Shown: in pieces, positions 59,980-64,000 of the stretch | Layout: every line of letters begins with the position of its first letter | Numbering within the stretch: position 1 is the stretch's first letter | Source: Sclerodactyla briareus | Taxonomy: Eukaryota > Echinodermata > Holothuroidea > Dendrochirotida > Sclerodactylidae | Length of the DNA: 64,000 nucleotides | NCBI GenBank assembly: GCA_026419785.1 | Contig: JAODTK010003765.1 | Location: 456,330 to 520,329 of the forward strand | Direction: 5' to 3' | Position numbers and translations under genes: made by a program | Notes under the pieces: model-generated | Databases searched by the model: none | Seen by the model: the letters and a program-made list of their open reading frames with translations, nothing else | What the model was told of the DNA's origin: nothing

Positions 59980-62270
59980 GGCCTCACATAATCTTATCTC
60001 GCTCCCCCCAGTGTTCGCGCGACAGGGCTTGAAGTGTAACGGAGGTGTCGCAGGGCTGCTTATCATTTCTGTAGACCTTATAGTGTAAGCTACATTCCGG
60101 TGTTAGCAAAGTCAAACAGTGAAGAATCGTGCCATGATGCGTGGCAGTCTAGTCTGGTTCCTGCTGCAACACCTCGCAGGCATGTGGTTATCCTCTCTTC
60201 ATTGCCCAATAACGAAGCCTAGGCGCTATTAAAGACTAATGCTGTTATAGCTTAAAGCATCCGATAGTTAGACTGGGGACGATGGAGTGGTGTTAGAGAT
60301 TCACGCTGTTTTTTCTGATCTTGCAGGTTGATCGGTTCACATGGTTATTGCCTTAAATGTGCTGACAAAGCTAGAAAAATGCGCAAGATCGTGGGGATCA
60401 AATTACCTCCTGGCCCTCGGGTCGAGGTGTGCTCGCTCCCGGGGAGTAATTGTTGGCGCAGAGACTAACAACAATCCACATCGCACGTAATTTTGTTCAA
60501 ATCTCACAAAATTATAAAGAATCGCGAACAAAAAATTATAAATTGACCGTGTTGGTGACATTTAAAATCACCGTATGTTTTTCGGGACCACTTTTGTCGG
60601 CCTCCCCACTCACGTTCCGGTCGATCGATGACTTGGTATTTTCGTAGTAACCACAGAATAGAGGGCGCAGACAGGGTGCAGTGTTACCCACTTTCGAACT
60701 CCGCGAGATGTGTCAATCACTAGAGCGAACATGTGGTCCACGAGTGCGGATGAAATCATAGTGTTAAGAGTTATGCCCTAGACGCCTAAGGTTTCCTGGG
60801 CGGCTGCGGCGGAGACGGCGCTAACCACCAAAAAACCATAATATATCTTATGGAGCTAATAAAACTAATGTACGTCTGCCTGAAGTAATTCGTTGGCCAA
60901 TGAAATCAATAGTCGTGCAGGTTGCCTATTAGCATTTGTGTTATGTGCCCCTGGTAACATTTCTTTTATAGAGTTGTATTTTCGTTTCTTTGCTTGTCCA
61001 ATGTGGGTGTTGGACTTTGGCCAGGGAACAATCAATCTAAAGCAAAAATCTATCAATCTAGAATCGATATTTCATAGGACTTAGAGTCCGTTGGGTGGAG
61101 TTTATACAGGTGTACTTGCTCAGATCGGGAAAGCATCCCCATCACGCTACACTGAGTTATGGCGCCTCTCAACCCTGCTTGCCAATATTCCTTTTGTACT
61201 CTAGTTGAAAAGTTTACGATGGGAAAAATATCAAGTCTAGAGAGATGCGAGGCATGATCGCTGTTGGGAATTGCTAGGGTTGTGATGGAGCTTTTTGGTG
61301 AGGGAAAGACAGACCGAAACTAAACTTCAGCAAGCATCCTGAGTTATTGAACGTAATGGGTGAACAGGGCTAAATGCAATCAAACGGAAGAACATGACGT
61401 AATTACAAATTTGGAGTAGAATTTGGGAGGGTCAACTGGTGATGTTCACGCATATTGCATAGATGGGGTTTCACCCAATCATCAATCGGCATAATGAGCG
61501 CGAAATTGTGGTAGGGAACAAAAATAACCCCACATAGAGGGGGGCATCGATGACCTTTTAGGGTTGACCTATAGATAGTGGAATTTGAGCGATACTAATA
61601 GCGTTTATAGCGATGACCTATATATTACTAAGTCATGGATTAAAAGTCCTAATATTATTAATGTTACCTTCCTACGATGGCTGAGAGGGACTGTTCATCT
61701 TCCCATACGTTTGAAAGAAATCGCCCTAGCGGTGCATAGTATTGAAGAGGGTTCTCTTGTTTTAAAATTATCAATTTCAGAGGTGGGGTGGTCCCGTGCT
61801 AATAAGGTAGGAACTACATCGTATGGGCACGCGCGTACCAACTCAGATCATTCAGGGGGCGCTCATAAGCAGAGCCAGAATCAACAGGCGGTGTACGGGG
61901 ATGATAGGAAAAGCTGGTAAGAAGAGGGTGGCGGGGTACAATGATAAAATACATAAAATTTTGAATAAACCACTTACGGACGTGGCTGGCGTATCGGAAA
62001 CTTTGAACAAACCCGCCATAAATGACCTCGTGTGTTTGACCAAAGCCAGATGTGGCTCGAATGCGTGCATCTCATTGATTCCAATTTATTCAAATTATGA
62101 GATATGTGTATTGAATGTAATATACGCCGCCAGAATATTAAACGTACTCCAGCGGCCGTATGGACAGTTGAGTGGAGGTCGTGAAGTCATTGAATGCGTT
62201 TCATGCATGCTACTCATAGAAAAGGGCCAGTGCACGGAATTAACCCCAAGTGACTGATCTCCTCTTGAAC
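59980..62270. other. no recognisable gene; probably upstream introns of the dehydrogenase
   Basis: No coding motif seen. Two + strand open frames (61,585-61,920 and 61,823-62,257) end just before the first dehydrogenase exon and have no dehydrogenase-like content. The glycine-rich cofactor-binding start of the enzyme should lie upstream of 62,273 but I did not find it. Confidence 0.35.
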
Positions 62271-62272
62271 AG

Positions 62273-62522
62273 GTTGCCACGCGGAATCGAAGGGCCCACG
62301 CATACAATGGCAAAAACGGGAATGCCCGTGTCCATCATCGGTTTAGAACGCACAGAGGGCGAAGAAGCGATCCGTTAAATCAAGGCAAGATCGGCAAGGA
62401 GGATGTTCTCTTCCATGGAGCTTCGACTTGGCGAGTTTCAAGGAGTGTCCGGGAGTTCGCTGACATGATTATCCAGGAAGAGGAGCTATTAAGATTCCTT
62501 ATCAATTAAACGCAGGAATTCC
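62273..62522 (+). CDS. retinol-dehydrogenase-like short-chain dehydrogenase, exon 1 seen
   Basis: Follows an acceptor (ctcttgaacag, ending at 62,272). Pieces in shifting frames: GIEGPTHTMAKTGMPVSIIG (the beta strand and helix after the TGxxxGIG loop), GEEAIR, GKEDVLF, SVREFADMIIQEEELL (62,432-62,490) and a final LINxxAG reading at 62,494-62,516, the NNAG motif of the short-chain dehydrogenase core. This order is that of the RDH11/12/13-type family, which reduces or oxidises retinoids and other lipids with NADP(H). At least three frame changes occur within 250 bases. Confidence 0.7.
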
Positions 62523-63362
62523 AGACGAAACCAGTAGCATCTCTAATATTCCTTTAACTCTCTTTGACGAACATTCCTGATTACACCACAGTTTACATGA
62601 CTTCCGCCTGATTGCGCGCTCATTACTGACTGTATTACGAAGGTCCACAACATTCTCCTCTTCCGCCCCTTCCCCCTCCTTTATTTTGAAAACTGAGCAT
62701 TTAGCAATATCTATTTTCCCTATTTCTCGAATGTGACCCATAAGCGGAACCTTTCCTCTGCTATTGTAGTTCTGGGGCCCCATGCAGTGTTTTTGTTTCC
62801 TCTGCATTCGTAAATTTGCAAGACCCCCTCATGATTCGTTAAAGGTTCTTTTCATACCCTTCTCCCCTTAGGGGTGGGGAGGGGGGGGGCAACCATTGGG
62901 AACCACTGGTATAGTATGGACAAAACATAGACGCACTCCATATTGGGTGTTTTTCATGACAACTCCTTGACTCAGCAGTTCAAATTATTTACTCCAGCTT
63001 GAAGTTGGTATTTTCTTGTCATGTATTTCATTTTTTCAAGTCATCCGGTAACCAGTGGTGCCTTGTGGGTGATGATCTATGTAATTTTGGCCACTGAAAG
63101 AAGGTCGCTCTCTCATACGGGTCAGTTAATTTCAGGAAAATGTATTTGCGTGGTAGGCTACATATACTTTTTGAGACACTGAAGCCGATGGTAACCTATT
63201 TGTCATTTTTGGCCGGTTTTTCTGCTACAGCACAGTTAGATTTTTCCCAGACATGAGTCAGTAATTTTTCGTGACCAGGTTACATAGTCTAAGGGGGTGT
63301 TTCCTGAATTTCCGTTGAATATGTCAACGTAGTCATCTATTTTTATATCGGACTTTTTTCAG
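62523..63362 (+). other. intron of the dehydrogenase gene
   Basis: Non-coding, T-rich toward its end. It finishes with a pyrimidine-rich acceptor (gacttttttcag) at 63,351-63,362. The donor is not clear, probably because of a sequence error at 62,515-62,530. Confidence 0.5.
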
Positions 63363-63750
63363 CTCATGACAACGGATGTGCTGCTCCCAACGGTAACGGT
63401 TTTTTTCCCATCTTTCCAAATCATCATTTTTGGACAGTTTGCTGCTGACGAATCTCTACTCGACCTCTTGAAGAGCGCCCCCAGCCGTGTGGTGAACGTC
63501 ACGTCCGAGGTTACGACACTTCCCCCCCGAAAGACCAAATTTCTCTGTTTGGCGAGGTAACGTCCCTTTCCGGAATGACTTACTAACACGAGAGGCAAAG
63601 CTCGCCAACCGTGTTATTCACCAAGACTCTCAGAAGCATAGCGTTGGTACGGCGGTGACGTTCTTGCTGTCGACCCCGGTGGCCGTTTCCACAACATTTG
63701 GGAGAAGAGATCCCACCTTGGCAAATTCAAATTTATGTCGCCCAATTATG
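63363..63750 (+). CDS. retinol-dehydrogenase-like short-chain dehydrogenase, exon 2 seen
   Basis: Reads NHHF, then in the next frame LLLTNL, then DLLKSAPSRVVNVTS (about 63,460-63,512), the segment containing the catalytic Ser. Then KLANRV (63,597-63,620), whose Lys belongs to the YxxxK catalytic pair (the Tyr lies in a damaged part near 63,580), then GTAVTFLLSTPVAVSTT (63,645-63,698), the post-catalytic PG region. A possible donor GTATGT is at 63,751. The gene continues to the right, or this is near its last exons. Frames change four or more times, consistent with sequencing indels rather than decay, since spacing is otherwise normal. Confidence 0.7.
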
Positions 63751-64000
63751 GTATGTATTGCAGTACCCTATTCAGACCATAGTAGGGTTCACGACCTTTT
63801 AAAATAACCAGCCGTGTCTGTCGCTGACTCCCGCGTTCCCCAGCAGAGTCATTCAAGTTCGATCTCCTTTTAGACTTCATATATACTTGATATTATATAT
63901 ATGGCCGGTCGTGGTACCGTTTATGGATGACTTTGCATGGATGTTTAAACAAATCGCACCCGACGAGCTAGAAACTTCGCAGTGCCTTGAAATAAAGCGT

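Overview
The window looks like nuclear DNA of an animal, most likely a marine invertebrate. It is rich in introns and repeats and contains several retrotransposon types, a tRNA-derived SINE, a complete-looking Polinton/Maverick, and host exons with GT/AG borders. Nothing bacterial is seen: no operons, no Shine-Dalgarno-led genes, no CRISPR. I cannot name the species. The sequence has many single-base indels. Duplicated blocks differ mainly by indels, and even a recognisable host dehydrogenase exon changes frame several times. It therefore reads like weakly polished long-read sequence, and a broken frame here is not good evidence of a dead gene. Coordinates of broken genes are approximate.

Layout: (1) 1-2,575, nothing recognised. 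(2) Three copies of one long block on the + strand: A (2,580-10,900), B (12,580-34,110, split by a Polinton) and C (40,330-45,870, internally rearranged). A and B carry a LINE that C lacks. All three carry a short, almost invariant exon coding for an ITIM-like tyrosine motif. (3) Between A and B lie a three-unit 320-bp tandem array (11,090-11,990) and an antisense L1/Tx1-like reverse transcriptase fragment. (4) 18,757-33,058, a 14.3-kb Polinton with terminal inverted repeats and a probable 6-bp target duplication. It has capsid-like, ATPase-like, integrase and protein-primed DNA polymerase B genes on the + strand, and unassigned coding on both strands at the left. (5) Two copies of a second block, D1 (34,480-40,265) and D2 (46,140-51,185). 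Each holds an antisense LINE, a CA-tailed dispersed repeat and, on the - strand, exons of an immunoglobulin-superfamily type I membrane protein with a tyrosine-containing tail. (6) 51,190-57,530, repeats, a GC-rich tract and an 80-bp GC-rich minisatellite. (7) 57,530-62,270, little that can be called. (8) 62,273-63,750, two + strand exons of a retinol-dehydrogenase-like short-chain dehydrogenase.

Best reading: a locus of duplicated receptor-type genes (immunoglobulin domain plus transmembrane plus tyrosine tail in D; an ITIM-like tail exon in A/B/C), expanded by segmental duplication and heavily invaded by mobile elements, with a single-copy metabolic gene at the right edge. The immune-receptor reading is inference. 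The duplications, the Polinton and the tail exon are seen directly.
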